In this document: positions 1 through 13,700 of the stretch, piece by piece
Layout: each line of letters begins with the position of its first letter
Numbering within the stretch: the stretch's first letter is position 1
DNA from: Actinernus sp. WN-2022
Lineage: Eukaryota; Cnidaria; Anthozoa; Actiniaria; Actinernidae
Length of the DNA: 64,000 nt
Direction of reading: 5' to 3'
Assembly: GCA_030867875.1 (NCBI GenBank)
Contig: JAOWCC010000577.1
Span: forward strand, 147,304,344 to 147,368,343
Position numbers and translations under genes: made by a program
The notes under the pieces: generated by a model
Seen by the model: the letters and a program-made list of their open reading frames with translations, nothing else
Told to the model about the DNA's origin: nothing
Database searches by the model: none

Positions 1-920
1 CTTTCAAGATGCTCTGTTCTTTGAGTCCAACAATATCCTTATCATCCTCTCACCTACATAGAAAGCCATATTAAACTGCAGTTGTTTCACTCAATATTCA
101 AGCCGATAAAAGTTGAACAACAGCAAACACTCAAGCCAATTTGAATTCTCTAACAAATTTATTCTTTATTTGAAAAGCTGTTTCTTACAAAATGTCTTTT
201 TAATGAATGACGACATGTGCTACAAATATTACTATTCAACTTTTCTTTCATTTTGACTGTCTCAAACTGACAGATCATCTGTGGAAGTAATTTTGGTTCT
301 ACTTATTATTTGGTAAACTGATTTGTTTTCGCGCTTTGTGTTTTACCCCGTGTTTACAAAGTGGCGAGGATTCTCCGACTGCAGTGTTGAAGTTGAACGC
401 GTGAACCTTTATCTGCTTTATGCGACTCAAACTTGACATTTTGAATGACATTCTTTGAAACTTATGGTTTTTTTAACTTGATAACTAATTTGCAATTACA
501 GAGAGGTTTAAAGCGGGAATGAGAAGCTTTTGGACTTGTAAATATTTTTTCAAACAAACGCCAAAATGAAGGATAAACTGAGTCAACTTTGCAGTTGACA
601 AAATACAGGACAAATTTGTGTATTGCCTCGAAATATCCTTTAGAAATTTGTAAAATAACACTTATGACCTACCTATAAACTTTTTGTTGTCATGAAATGG
701 TTTTAAAATCCTTATTTGTTTGCTTTTTTTGGAGCAGAAGTGCCACGTGCGCGAGAAGCCTGAACAGGCTGAAGCAAAATTCTCTCAGCAATTGAAAGTT
801 CACTGAGTTCTCTCCCGGATTATGTCAATGCTGTTTGTGAGTGTATTTAACTCGCTAAACACATAAGCGCTTCAAAATAAACATCTCGAGAGCCGGCCTG
901 CTACACAACAATAGATAGAT
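1..920. other. no gene recognised at the left edge
   Basis: AT-rich sequence with only short open frames. No exon of the PH domain that should precede the MRCK exon at 1596 could be recognised here, so the upstream coding exons probably lie outside the window. No clear repeat with paired ends is visible. Confidence 0.4.
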
Positions 921-1133
921 TCAAGGTTCCATTTCGTTTCCTGAGAGTTGTAGTTCTTCAACATTGCAATTCGGCCACTGAAGCACCGAGGGAAATGCAG
1001 ATAACCCGAAGCTATCTCGGTTTAGATAGGCATTCTGCCTAGACGAGGCCACAAAATTACGGTTGTAGTCTTCGTTTCTAAAGTGTTCTGAGCACACAAC
1101 CGAATACTCCGACGGAGACCATATTTCCCTCAT
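921..1133 (-). pseudogene. THAP zinc-finger domain fragment (C-terminal half)
   Basis: The 70-residue - strand frame reads WSPSEYSVVCSEHF near its start and has an SAFPSV segment about 30 residues later. THAP domains (C2CH zinc fingers of DNA-binding proteins and P-element-like transposases) carry an invariant Trp, then a C-x2-H pair written CSxHF, and end in an AVPT/AVPS-type box, and these landmarks appear here in the right order. The N-terminal zinc ligand pair is not in the same frame. Upstream, at about 1140-1250, another frame has a weak basic/Ser-rich resemblance ending in SISFFG, which suggests a frameshifted decayed copy. It could instead be one exon of a THAP gene whose first exon is spliced on. 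The frame stops at 920. It lies antisense to MRCK and upstream of its first visible exon. Confidence 0.5.
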
Positions 1134-1280
1134 CCGAAGAACGAAATCGACTCACTTCTTTCTTCGGTGCTTCGCTTCGGGGCGATCGTCGCTAAAATAA
1201 GGCATTTGACGTAAGACATCCCGTTTTCCTGGCCCTTTACGTTGGAACAACGTCCCACCACGCATCTGCCTGTCATTTTA

Positions 1281-1306
1281 CCCCCCCCCCCCCCCCAAAA
1301 AAAACC
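1281..1306. repeat. C17 then A-rich homopolymer tract
   Basis: A run of about 17 C followed by A residues. It is a simple low-complexity tract, prone to length error in assembly. Confidence 0.8.
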
Positions 1307-1595
1307 CTCGAGAAGTTCATAGAAGCTTACTCACGCAAAGTGACAAAATACAACATCGCGAGGTGACGTATAAACTAGTTCCAGTCTCTTTTTTTACGCA
1401 CGCGAGAATTTTGGTCATAGACAACCCAAATCGTGCATTTTGGCCATTTCTCACAACGAAAAAGTCGGAGGGATGTTTTGGTATGAAGTTTAGAAACCTT
1501 GGGCATAAATCTTTTAATAAAAAATGTATCCAGCCAGGGTTCATAATTATGCACTTTAAGTCATACTTACCATAGAATTAATATGTGATTTTAAG

Positions 1596-1739
1596 GTTGC
1601 GGCATCCCAGATGACCCCTCCTGGTGAATCGCTGACACAGCTGTTTCTCACTGAGAAAGAGAACGACAGAGTGAAGTGGGTCAGCGCACTACAGGAACTG
1701 CATAAAATGCTCAAGAAAAATCGGGACATATTCCAGACG
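1596..1739 (+). CDS. CDC42BP (MRCK): MRCK exon a: C-terminal part of PH domain
   Basis: Encodes 48 residues including [19 protein letters not shown], the amphipathic C-terminal helix of a PH domain with its conserved Trp. The donor is gtaagg. The acceptor TTTTAAG before GTTGCG has a weak pyrimidine tract. CCCAG at 1610 is a possible alternative, but the frame from 1596 (VAAS) fits MRCK proteins better. The exon is phase 0 at both ends. Confidence 0.85.
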
Positions 1740-4700
1740 GTAAGGGCTATGTGGTATGTGGAGAGGATTGTTGGTGCCCCCATTATTCACGTATTACGAT
1801 AAAGTTAAGGATGGAGTTCATCAATAATTATCCTTAAAGTGCTACTGCGATCAAATTACACTTTTCCTGTTTTCTTCACCTTTGGTAAATAAAAGTACTA
1901 CATACTTTATAGCATTTCAGATCTTCAAAATTCCAGCGGGAAGTCAGATTTTTTGGCCTTAATTTATGTCCGCCATTACTAGAATTAGAATTGGATGACG
2001 TCATTTAAGCAACCCAAAACTTTAGTATGCAGAACGAAAGGGTCATTTTTATATAGAAACGTCTAGAGAGATCGTACTCAAAGGTTGAATCTTATAAAAT
2101 GCCTTCCAGTTGCTGTGAAGAGTAGCTATTGCTGTGGATGACGTCACAAAAGGACTGCTAAACAAAGGATCGCTCATTTGTAATCTAAGTAGTGGTAGTC
2201 AGTCTGAGTTCGAACTTATGGCTAAAATATTCAGACTTCCCGTAGGAATTGCATTTTAAGCAAAATACGATAATAAACTTGGATGTTGGGTTCTTCATTT
2301 ATGCTGCTAGGTCAGTGTTTTTGACGTCTATATTATCTTATGCAGCTAATGTTCCAAGCGAAAGAAGTGTGTGATCCCAGCCTACACCACTTAAAACAAA
2401 CTCTTTGTGCAACCATCATAGGTAGGTGATCGAGGGCTGTATCATCCAGTGTCGCGTAAGATACCCTTCCTTCTACTAGAATTTTGAAATGTTTTTAAAT
2501 TGGTATAGTTGGAAGTGTAAATGATGGCGTAGCCTGAATTCAGCCGTCTCCTCTGGTTCGTTCCTCCCGAGAGAGACGTCTGAATTAATTCGACGATAAT
2601 GCCGTCCAGTGACTTCACTACCAGAAAACCTGGTAGTGATCTTTGATTGGTTCATATTTTATAATTTTGCATAATTATCACAAGTAACTCATCAGAGAAG
2701 ATTTTTTGTTTCTGTTTTGGACTCGCGGTGGTTGATTGTTGATGAGTTTCAATGGAGTGCTTGTCTTTGGCAAGTACCTTAAATTCGTAAGGAAAACAAC
2801 TGGAAATGGATTAAAATTGTCCTGCAAAATAACCGACTGACTGTCCTGTAAACATGTACGTTTTTTCACGTCGCCAGTCGCGTTAGCGGGGTTGTTGATA
2901 ATCGATTATTCGTTCACACTCGGTAAAACTGTCGCTACTCTCTTCTTCAATGAAATGTTCTTTCCCGTAAAAGAGTCTTCGTACTTCTTTGTAAATTCTC
3001 CAAATATCCTTCCATGCTTTTCTATTTTTCTGCTGCATTATTTACAAAGGTAATCTCTCCCTGTCTCGAACCAAATGGCAGATCGAGAGACTTTACTAGT
3101 AAACGGAAGATGAAGATCACAGTTTAATTGCCTCAAATGATACTGAACGATTTGTTGCTTCAAAAGGTTTTCGCAGCAACATTTAAGAGGCACTTGAGAA
3201 GCAATTGGGATGTAGATAGGGAGGGTCTTAATTTTGACATAATCTCAAATAATTTCTCAAGGCGAGAACCCAACGAACTCTTTACAGCCGCTGTGAAAAA
3301 CAGTACCTTGAAAATTACAACTTGGTGCAAAATATACTGTGCAAAAGTTAGAATTAGTAAGTATTTGGTGCAGACGCGCTACTCTTCATGTGTTTTTCAT
3401 AGAGCAATCTACAAAACGTCCTCGTGAGGAAGTTGAAATGTGACTTTTTATTTGCAGACACTGACCGCGTGTGCCTTGGAACAGAGGATGGATTATTCTG
3501 TATTGAACTGATGAAAGAAAGTAAGTAGTCAATTCAGGGTTGGAAATAATGGCCAGCGATCCGTAGTTAACTAGGTTAAAGGGGCTGGGTCATGGTGACA
3601 GAGGTGGGACACAGTTATTATCAGCGATGTTCATATGCACTGGCGAACCTCATGCACATGTGGGATGGTTACAATCAAAGAAAATATGCAAACATGAAAC
3701 TGTGCACAGATGTAGTCTCTCAGGAAAATATTGAAAATCCTTTCAATCAAGTATTGAAGGAGGCGAGTTTAACTGTTTGTAGCCATTTAACAGCCACTAA
3801 TCGAGCAATGACTTTATACATGTGCAGTACCATGACATAGCCCCTTTAATATGTTTAAAATGTGTGCCTTCTCAGACTGTACTGATCATTTCATTTTACT
3901 TTATTTAGACCCTGCAGTTGTTATTCATCTCTGCCAAATACGGTTGTTATATCGTTGTGAAACTTAAGTCAAAAGCGAATGAATTTGTTTTCTTACAAAT
4001 ACATTTTTTGTCGTTGCTGGAGTGAAAACAATGATTACAGTACGACTACAGTAACCAATTAAAAACACTTGAACTAAACACATTGTAAAATGAAAAAAAA
4101 TGTTTTTCTAACTTACAAATCCTAGCATATTCACGCGATGTTCTTCATTCAAAAGACTTTGACTTCAGAACTAGTACAGCGAATTTGTCTTTTACTGGAC
4201 GCTATAGTAAGTTGAAATGCTATTGTACTTGACACTGATTGGCTTAAATAACCGTAAGTTGGAATGCTTTGTTTTCGTTCTGTAATGTGATTGGTTATCG
4301 TTGTCTAAGTGGCCCCGGTTACAGTAGTCGCACTATAAATATTCACATTCCACCTCTTCTTTTAACCACCGATATTCACTGTTGTATCAAGGTATATCCC
4401 GTATCGCGGACATGTTTAACCACCGATATTCACTGTTGTATCAAGGTATATCCCGTATCGCGGACATGTTTAACCACCGATATTCACTGTGATTTCTCTA
4501 GGTATATCCCGTATCGGGGACAACAAGAAGGTATTCCAGGTGGAGATGCTGCCTGATGAACAGCTCATTGCATTGATCTCAGGTCAGGATCAGTATGACA
4601 CTATTCACCTCACAAGAGACTGAGTAACTATTGAGTATTAGTGGTGGAGACAAGTTTGATCAAACGGCATTTGGCGTAGTCTCCGAGATTCGTCTAGAGC

Positions 4701-7700
4701 AGTACATATATTTAACTAATTTACGATAGTTTCCCGTAGTATGCCCTCTTATTTACCACGTTTTACATCAATGTAAAAATTGTTGTGGATTTCACGAGGT
4801 ATGTCCTCTTATTTCCAATGTCAATCAGCCAATCAGTAAATGAGAAACTGAGCATTCGTCGTATGTATTTAGTAGAAATTAACTGGCGTTCTAACACGAA
4901 TCCTGCATTCTGATTGGCTAAGCTACTCGGAATAAGAACACACAGAATGCTGATGACTATAAACTTCTTATACCGGGATTTTTTAAACACTGATTACGAG
5001 CTGGGGTGGCACAGTGATTAAGCGCTTCTCACCCCTGTGGCCCAGGTTCTTTCCCTGGACGCAGCGCCATACGTGAGTTGAGTTTGTTGGTATCTCGCCC
5101 TTGCACCGAGGGTTTTTCTCCAAGTCCTCCGGTGTTCTTCCCTCCACAAAAGCCAACGCGTCAAATTCCAATTCGATCTGTGGAATAGCCGGGTCCTGGC
5201 TTTGATCAGCTGCTATGGTTGTTTCAGGTCCCTTTTGCAATTCAGAGCTCAAATACTAAATGTATCCTGCATATCATGTCAGCAAGAGTTTGTAGCATAC
5301 TGAGCAAAATGTTGCTAAATCAGGTATTGCCATAGACTATTCCATCTATTCGTATTCTGGAATAAGGTAAATAGAATGCGCTCTTACAGTGCGAGCTCGA
5401 GGTTTCTTTCGGCAGATAGTTGGTGAGGGGCGCTATCAAAATCGATAGAAACCAAGAGCGAGAAGTCTAATTGTTTTAGCATAACCAAGCTACGGTTCTT
5501 TCCAAGTTATTTATATGGAGAAAAACCTGTGAAAAACGTTGAGAAATAAGCTGTTTTCTAGTTGATTATAGTCTGCGCGCACTCGTTCGAAATTGCCGTC
5601 TATCGATTGATAGACGATACCTGCGTAGCCAGTCAGATTGTCGATTAGTCGGTGGCTTGCATGGTTATCCTAATCTGTGATAGATAGTGAGTTGTTTAAC
5701 CAATTTGCAGAATTCGCGATAAAATATTAGTTGGCTTCTACTAATCAGTGATAGATAACGATGGTTAATTTAGACTACTCTCATTCAGATCTATGGCCGA
5801 TAAAAACTTTGAGCTCGTACACTAATTGTAAATAATGTCTGTTTATTTTATTCCAGGCAAAAATCGGCACATTCGTTTGTACCCACTCTCATCTCTTGAT
5901 GGTCATGAAACCGAACCGGTAAAGATTAACGAGACGAAAGGTATGGATAGATTACCCCTGCAAGACCAGTGGGATTTCCTAGATAACCACAATTTGTGCC
6001 GCGTTGAAGGATACTAAAGACCCTTTGTCGAGTGTTGCGCTTTGCGCGACTCGAACGAGCATTCGAACTTACAGTTATTTGATCCAATCAGTGTCGAGTA
6101 CATGACAATATCAGTTTGTTTAGTTTTCATTGTCTACGTGGCCTTACAGTATTCGCAGTAATCCCAAGATGTTCCGTAAGTTTTTATACTCTAACCAATT
6201 CCTCTATTATAGCGTCATGTCTTACTTTAGCATTAAAGGCGCTGTGTCATGGTTTTGCGCATGTCTGGAATCAATGTTCGATTGGTGGCTGTTAATTGGC
6301 TTCAAACAGTTTCCGTTAATGCTTGATTGAAAGGATTCGATATGTAATATTTGCCTTGAAGACTAGATCTACGCATGGTTTGTTAGTCATTTTTACGCAT
6401 TTACTTTGATTTCAACAATCCTACACACGTGCTAGGGCCGTCAGTTTATATGAACATCACTGAAAATCACCGTGCCACAGCTCCTTATAACACATTGTCG
6501 TTTGAAAATGTCTAAGTTCTGTTACAGCTTTTTACTAACCTATCTAATCTCGGTACTGCAAGTTGATGCTGTAGCTTCACCCCTTACCTATACCTGTTTA
6601 ACCGGTTTGTGGTGTGATGTCTTGCAGGGTGTTTAATGTTCACGTCGGGAAGTATTCACTCAAGCACCTCTAGCTGCTTGTGTGTGGCAGTCAAAAGACA
6701 CATATTCGTCTACGAATTGAATAAAACCAAATACAGACACCTCAAGTTTAAGGTAAGACCAGAATCCATGAAGATGAAATTTCAGCAACCTCCATTACAT
6801 AATTCAGCATTTTGAAAAAGATGGCATCTGCACATTTGACCACAATCCCATGCGAACCTAACACAGTCAAAATAACAGTCATGTAGGAATCCTCTATTCT
6901 CTTCAATAACAGTGTATTGGTAACAGCACTTGTACTTGCTTGTTTTTAAGATTTAAAACCTCTCTACCGCGATTTTATAACGGATTTCAAGTTTTTCGCG
7001 CGCAAAGGAGTTTGGGTGGATTGGAACATATATGTATAGGTATTTTAACAAGTAATATTTCCTATGCGATTTTAGATTTGTCAGAAGTAGCAGAGCCGGA
7101 TTTGATACAGCAACTATTTTTTCAGACGATTCCAGAACAATGATGTGATGTGAAATCGATTGTTTTTCTTGCAGGATATTTCGCTGAATTTCAATCTCCA
7201 GTGGCTTGGGGTGTCGTTTGGAAAACTGATAGTGGGGTATGTCTCCGGGTTTGCAGTGTTCAATCTGGATGGTGACGGACAACCACAGAGTAAGACCTCA
7301 CTAGTCTATTTCAATATGTCATTGTGTTACACATGTACGGAGTCCATGTTCGATTGGTAGCTGTTAATTGGCTACAAATGGATTAACTCCTTCACTGCTT
7401 GATTGAAATGATACGCATATTATCCTTGAAGACTACGTGAACAGTTTGTTAGTCATATTGATATGTTTGAACCATCCCACATGTGCATAATAACTATGGT
7501 ATAGCAGGCTGAGTATTACAGAATACAGCTGGTGGGGCCTGCTTTTACTCCTCACACACTCCTCACCACATTAACTGTTTTGGACACAACACTCGACTCA
7601 CGAAGGGAGGAAAACCGGAGAACCCGGAGAAAAACTCTCGAATGCAGACAAGGAAGCAACAACAAACCTAACACACATTTGGAGATCGAGCCGGAATCGA

Positions 7701-10700
7701 ACCCGGGACTGCAGCGGTGAGAGGCGAGTGTTTTACCACTGCGCCACGCCAACCTTCAACCTGAATGTAAAGGCCTCTCACCGTGACACAATGCCTGTAA
7801 TGACGTCTTCATCTTATGTTGTCTTTTAAAAAGTCATCATTGCATGCCCGCCGATTGCCAAGGTAGCATGCATCATGCGTCATCGTCACACTGATAATAC
7901 GGCTGGTTATTTGTTTTCAGAGCTAGTGAATGGAGATGACCCATCGCTGAACTTCATCACTAACAACCCTCTGGATGCACTTCTTGCTGTAGAAATCAAA
8001 CCCAGCACAGAGTACTTGTTGTGTTTTAATCGTAAGTCATGTATGTTGTTAGGTAAACGTGCATTGACTGTGAACTGAAGTGACGGCGGATCCATCCGGC
8101 GGAAAAGCTTTACTGGATGGCAAGCTATCGTTAAAAACGCAGTTTTTGAAACATCGACAATCGATTGTAGGTGGAAAATAGCATTTACAAACAGCTGTTG
8201 ATAATAACCAGGGTTCACACAGCCATGGAAAGTCATAGAAAGTCATAGAATTTAAAAAATAATTTTCCAGGTCTGGAAAAGTCATGGAAATTTGCAAAAA
8301 TGTCAAAAGTCATGTAAAAGTCATGGAATTTTATCATCAACCATTGGAATGTTTTGATGTTTGACTTTCCTTGCAGAATTCTAGATAGATTAGTAGGTTC
8401 TCTTTCAGCACTCTTCATCATTATCCATCTGCTACTTGATGATTTTGACTTGGTTGTTTTAAAACTGGAGGAGTTCTGGCTACACGCTAAAGATAATATG
8501 TTACGTTGAAATAAGGATGTGCACCATTTGTAGTATTCCTTCCTTTGTAGAAGCTTTCAAGCAATATTAAAGTGGGTGAACAGGCCCAGTTAAATGACGT
8601 TTTCTAGTTTTTCTTGTCTCCTCCAGAACCTAATTTGAGACCTTGTTTTTTGAATTTAGTCATTGAAAAGTCATGGAATTTCATTATAGCTTTCGTGTGC
8701 GAACCCTGATAACACTACCGATATCGTACAATTGCCGGCTTTAACTATATTTTTGCCATCCAGTACAACCACGTGATTGTATCCTGCAAAAGGTCCATTT
8801 AGGGAAGAGGTCAAAACAATGGATTTCGAATGGGACCCAATTTTGTCAGGGGAGGTGGTGGGTGGCGGGTAATACCCCCTACCCCTTTTTTCGAGGGTGA
8901 TTTTCTCGCGTTGTAAAATAGTGATACGTGATTTTAATGCAGACACACGTTCTTCTCTGCCTGTAGAAACTAGAAATGTAGTTACTTCTTCAATAAGTAT
9001 TTTCTTCAAGAAGATATTTGTGGTCAAAAATCTAGATTTTGCCAAAATAGGTGGTGGGTTCCGGGTACAACCCCCCCTTCCATCAAAATTGGGTCCCTCC
9101 AGAGTACCATTGTTTTGACCTCTTCCCTTAACTTCGGATACAGCACATCTCTCTGAGGCATGTGATAATTTAGCAATAGATGCTTATTGGCGAAATAAAG
9201 CACTCTGAATGTTGGGAGAACACTCTGACTTAAAGTGCCTATAACCCTTCTTGCAATTTTTATAGCTATGAACTTCCGAAAAGTTTTGAATACTTCTGTG
9301 AAGAAAGTTTTGGTGTACAGTGTATGCTTTATGTTCTACGCTTGTTTGAAATCGTGTAAATTTGACCTTTCCCGATCCATGACCGCGTAAGTAAAAGCCT
9401 GGGTCGATTCCTGGGTAGACGTCATCTTGACGTCATATAATTAACTCGACTTTGCAATCATTTGAAGAAATACTTTAAATGTTGACTAAAATGACTTTTT
9501 TCTTTACTAACAACTCACAAACTGTGTATATTTTCTATGCACCGATGTTGTTGTGATAGAAAGGCGCCATGGAGAATAATGCGTTAATGAGATGACGTCT
9601 ACCCAGTGATCGACCCAGGCTTTTACTTACGCCGTCATGGGTCAGGAAAGGTCAAATTTACACGATTTCAAAGAAGCGTTGTTATCATTATTCATATGTG
9701 GAAAATAGAAATACTTTCTATTTGGCTGAGCGTAGCGAAAGAAAATAGAACATAGAGTATTCTCTGTAAGCCAAAACTTTCTTCACAGAAGTACTCAAAA
9801 CTTTTCGAAGGTTCATAGCTATAAAACTTGCAAGAAGGGTTACAGGCACTTTAAGCCATTGTGAGACCAGAAATTATTTGGCCAGTGAAATAAAGGAGAG
9901 CAAAGTGGGTCATGCAAATTTTGGCTGGCAATTTGAAAAACTTTGATTATTGATTAACAGGTTATCTGAGACAGCCTGGGTGCCAGAGGTTCTACTGCCC
10001 TCTCTAAGCCAAAGTTTAGATCGACAAAAACAGGGCAGTAGAACCTCTGGCACCCAGGGTATCTGAGACATTACTGGGTTGCTTTTAATGTTTCTTTTTT
10101 CTAGCCACTCGCGGAATTAACCAGAAATAACAATATTCATGATGTATTTACCATGGTCTGTGTTTTCCTTAGTGCTGGGTATTTTCGTCGATTCCAATGG
10201 AAACAAATCAAGGCGGTATGAACTGATGTGGCCCTCTCCACCGACTTCAGTTGGTAAGTATCATACATGTATATGCTAAGTGTGTAGGATGGTTTTCGAT
10301 TGAGTGTTGTAAAACCAAAACCAAAGTAATCTGTCACGGGAGCATCTGACGTAATTCGTGATTGGATTGACTTAACCAATCACGAGGAAAAGTAAACGTA
10401 ATAGTGGATAATTCTCGATAAAACGAAAATTGATTGTGTGACACCAAAACAATGTTTGGTTTTAGTTTAGAACTTGATTGGCTGATAATTACAAAAACAA
10501 TTCACAGCCAATAGAAAAGCAAAGCAAACGCAGAAACAAAGCACTCACTTAAAGCGGTGTTCAGTTGTGTGTGGAAACGTCAGTTAGTGATTGCTTTCGA
10601 ATTTGATTGGTTATCCATGATTGCATTTACTTTGCCTCGTGATTGGTTGAAGTAAAACCAATGAATTACTCGTGATTAGTTCATTGACGTTTTTACTTGC

Positions 10701-13700
10701 TCCTGATTGGTTCATTGATGTTTTGACTTGCTCCTGATTGGCTCACTGGTTTTAGTTTTACGACACTCGGTTGAAAACCGCTCTAAACGCACATAGCAAT
10801 CATTGGTTTATTGGGTACACTCAGCTCGAGTTCTCTCGTCTTACCTACAGCCTATTCATATCCCAATGTCATTTCATTTAGCGAGAGGGCTATTGATGTG
10901 TTCGATTCAAGGAATCATTGGTTTATTGTTTACACTCATCTCGAGTTCTCTCGTCTTATCTACAGCCTATTCTTATCCCAATGTCATATCATTTAGCGAG
11001 AGGGCTATTGATGTGTTCGATTCAAGGACGGCCGAATGGCTTCAAACGATTCCTCTGAAAAAGGTAATGCTCCAGTGGCAATGTACATGGCATCAAGCAA
11101 TACAGTGAATACCGTAAGGTTCAACGTGACCTATATATACTCGTGTCGTCGCAGTACTGGACTGTATCATGGTTTTGAATGTTAATAATGTAAACTATAT
11201 GGGAGCATCCTAAGAACGGGCGATTTTATTGGCTGATAATGTTGGGCTCATGTTTTTTTTTTTATAAAAGCACCTTCACGCAAGACAATTTTATATTATA
11301 AAACAAATAGAAGATGGGTTTCCTATTTAACAAATAAAGGAGCCTTATCCTTTGAGAATCCTTTGAGAAATATCGAAATCGTGCTTTTAATAATTCTGAA
11401 GTGGTGCTTTACTTTACGATATAGACTTAAGTGCATCATGAAAGCAAAGAAGCAGTTCAAAACAATAAAACACGCTCGCGCGTGGTATATACTCTGATAA
11501 AACACGTTTGTGTAGCCTGTCAGAGCACGCGTTATATCCTGGCTATATCATAATTGTTCAATAAAGAAGTCATTTGCACCGTGTCGACAAGGCAGTGTTG
11601 CATACTGCTCGAGGCTTCGTGTTTATTGCAGCCTGCATAGTGACGCATGGGAGGGGGAGAGAGGACGGGAGAGGAGGCCACCTTTCCCGATACCAACTCC
11701 GATACCAACTCCTATCCCCTTGCGCAGGCTATGTGTATTTTTGCTCTTTCGTACAATCAGATTGCGATTGAGTTACACCACAGCAAGTAACAGTACATCA
11801 TGTCGTAAATCTTTTATTTAATAAGTCTTTCATGAAAATGCGGGATCTCTTTATGTCCACTGAGGCGAAATGTCTTACTTCCTCCAATGATTGTAATCGC
11901 CTCGACAGTATTATTAAAATAGCGTGCGTACATTATACATGTTGTAGTAATGGAAGACAATGTTAACTTTACAGTGTCATTCTCTGATCAGTGACGGATC
12001 ACTCAGCATGTGTACATCCTCTGAGCAGTTCAACCTGGTTTATCTCAAGAATAAATTATACGAAGGTAAGATAACAAAATCTAACGACTAGACGTCTAAT
12101 GTGATGCGCCGTCGTCTTTTGGGTCTTATTTTTTTTCCATTTTCAGAGGAAGAGCTAATTATTCCAGACCCCACAAAAGGGAAGAAAGCCATCGCTGCTA
12201 TACTCAGGCTAAAAAACAAACGAAGGTAGGCATGAAGTATTCAGTGATCTCTCGCCCCATATCAGTGGTAATGTTAATAGAAATAGGAATATTTGGAGTA
12301 AGATTGCTAATCAAAACACAACTTGTGAGAGTCGAGAAAAAGTCCTAAAGTCCGCCCAGAGTGCCTCAGGTGATGTCTCATTCATTCCTATACTACACCA
12401 CGCTCACTTCTGCAGTGTGACAGTATCGGATGCCTGGTGGACAGCAGCAAACGGTTTCTTTAATTAACTACAGTGAATACTAATAATTGCATAATACTTA
12501 CCAAATATAACACAATTATAATATTGATCAACAAATATACTAATATATAACATGGCTTGAATAAATCCAATAAACATTCCAAATCCATAAAATCTCCATC
12601 CTGCAAGGATAGCTGTACAAGCAACACCATAGACAAATTACATAATACATCATAAAGAGAATTAGAAAAGCAAGAAATTAAATTATAATAATAATCTCCA
12701 CAAAGCAAATAAGATTTAGCTTTACACATGCTTAAATCAAATACAGTAAATCTAAAATTACAAAGTCAAAAAGAAAGGCCATAGTTATATATGATATATC
12801 CATCCACCCATCTCATCCGTCCATCTCATCCATCCACCCATCTCATCCGTCCATCCCATCCATCCACCCATCTCATCCGTCCATCTCATCCGTCCATCTC
12901 ATCCATCCATCTCATCCGTCCATCTCATCCGTCCACTCAAACAAACAGTCAGTTACTCTTATGCTCAACGCACCTAACACTTCTATCAGGCAACTTCTAC
13001 TTTGCATTGGTTTGTCCAAACACACAAACTCAATTAAACAGATACATAACTGAGTTCCTAAAAGCTGTGCCACATACCTCATCACATCCATATCATATAA
13101 AAAGAGTAACTGTTTTTTCCCCATATCGTGTTTAGTATGTCACAACGGTTCTCATGGAAAACGAGAGACCCAGGCCTGCAGGAACTTGACCCTGATGTAA
13201 AATCCAAGCTGATATCAGGACCTACGAATTTCAATCATATTTCTCACATGGGCCCCGGCGACGGACTGCAGATTCTACGAGACCTTCCTGTTGTAAGTGT
13301 CATGTTGGTCTGATTTGCTTTGGTGTCATGACTACGCAGTACTGTTACTGTAATCGTACACTTTAAGATAGTTCAATTATATCAGTGCCAAGCGCACCCA
13401 AGTAGCCCAGACGTGTTTCCTATGAAATCATTGACCTTATTGATAAAGGCACCAAAGTGATGCCAGTTGATCCAGGAAGAGAACAAATTACAGTCGATGG
13501 CGGAAAATAATGTCCTAGCTTATGACAGCCATAGAGGCTTATCGAAGCTATGAACCAGCTAATCCACATATCGAATAGGAATTTAGCGTGTTGGTTTTTG
13601 TGGAGGGAGGAAAGCCGGAGAACCCGGAGAAAAACCCTCGGAGCAAAGGCAAGATACCAAAAACTCAACTCACATATGGCGCTGTGAGCGGGAATCGAAC

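Noticed and set aside
6953..7282. 109-codon - strand ORF
   Set aside because: It is largely antisense to MRCK exon g, whose + strand frame matches a known domain.
10851..10912. Upstream copy of CNH exon j as a genuine alternative exon
   Set aside because: It has an acceptor but no GT donor, and reading on into the second copy reaches a stop. Treated as a partial duplication only.
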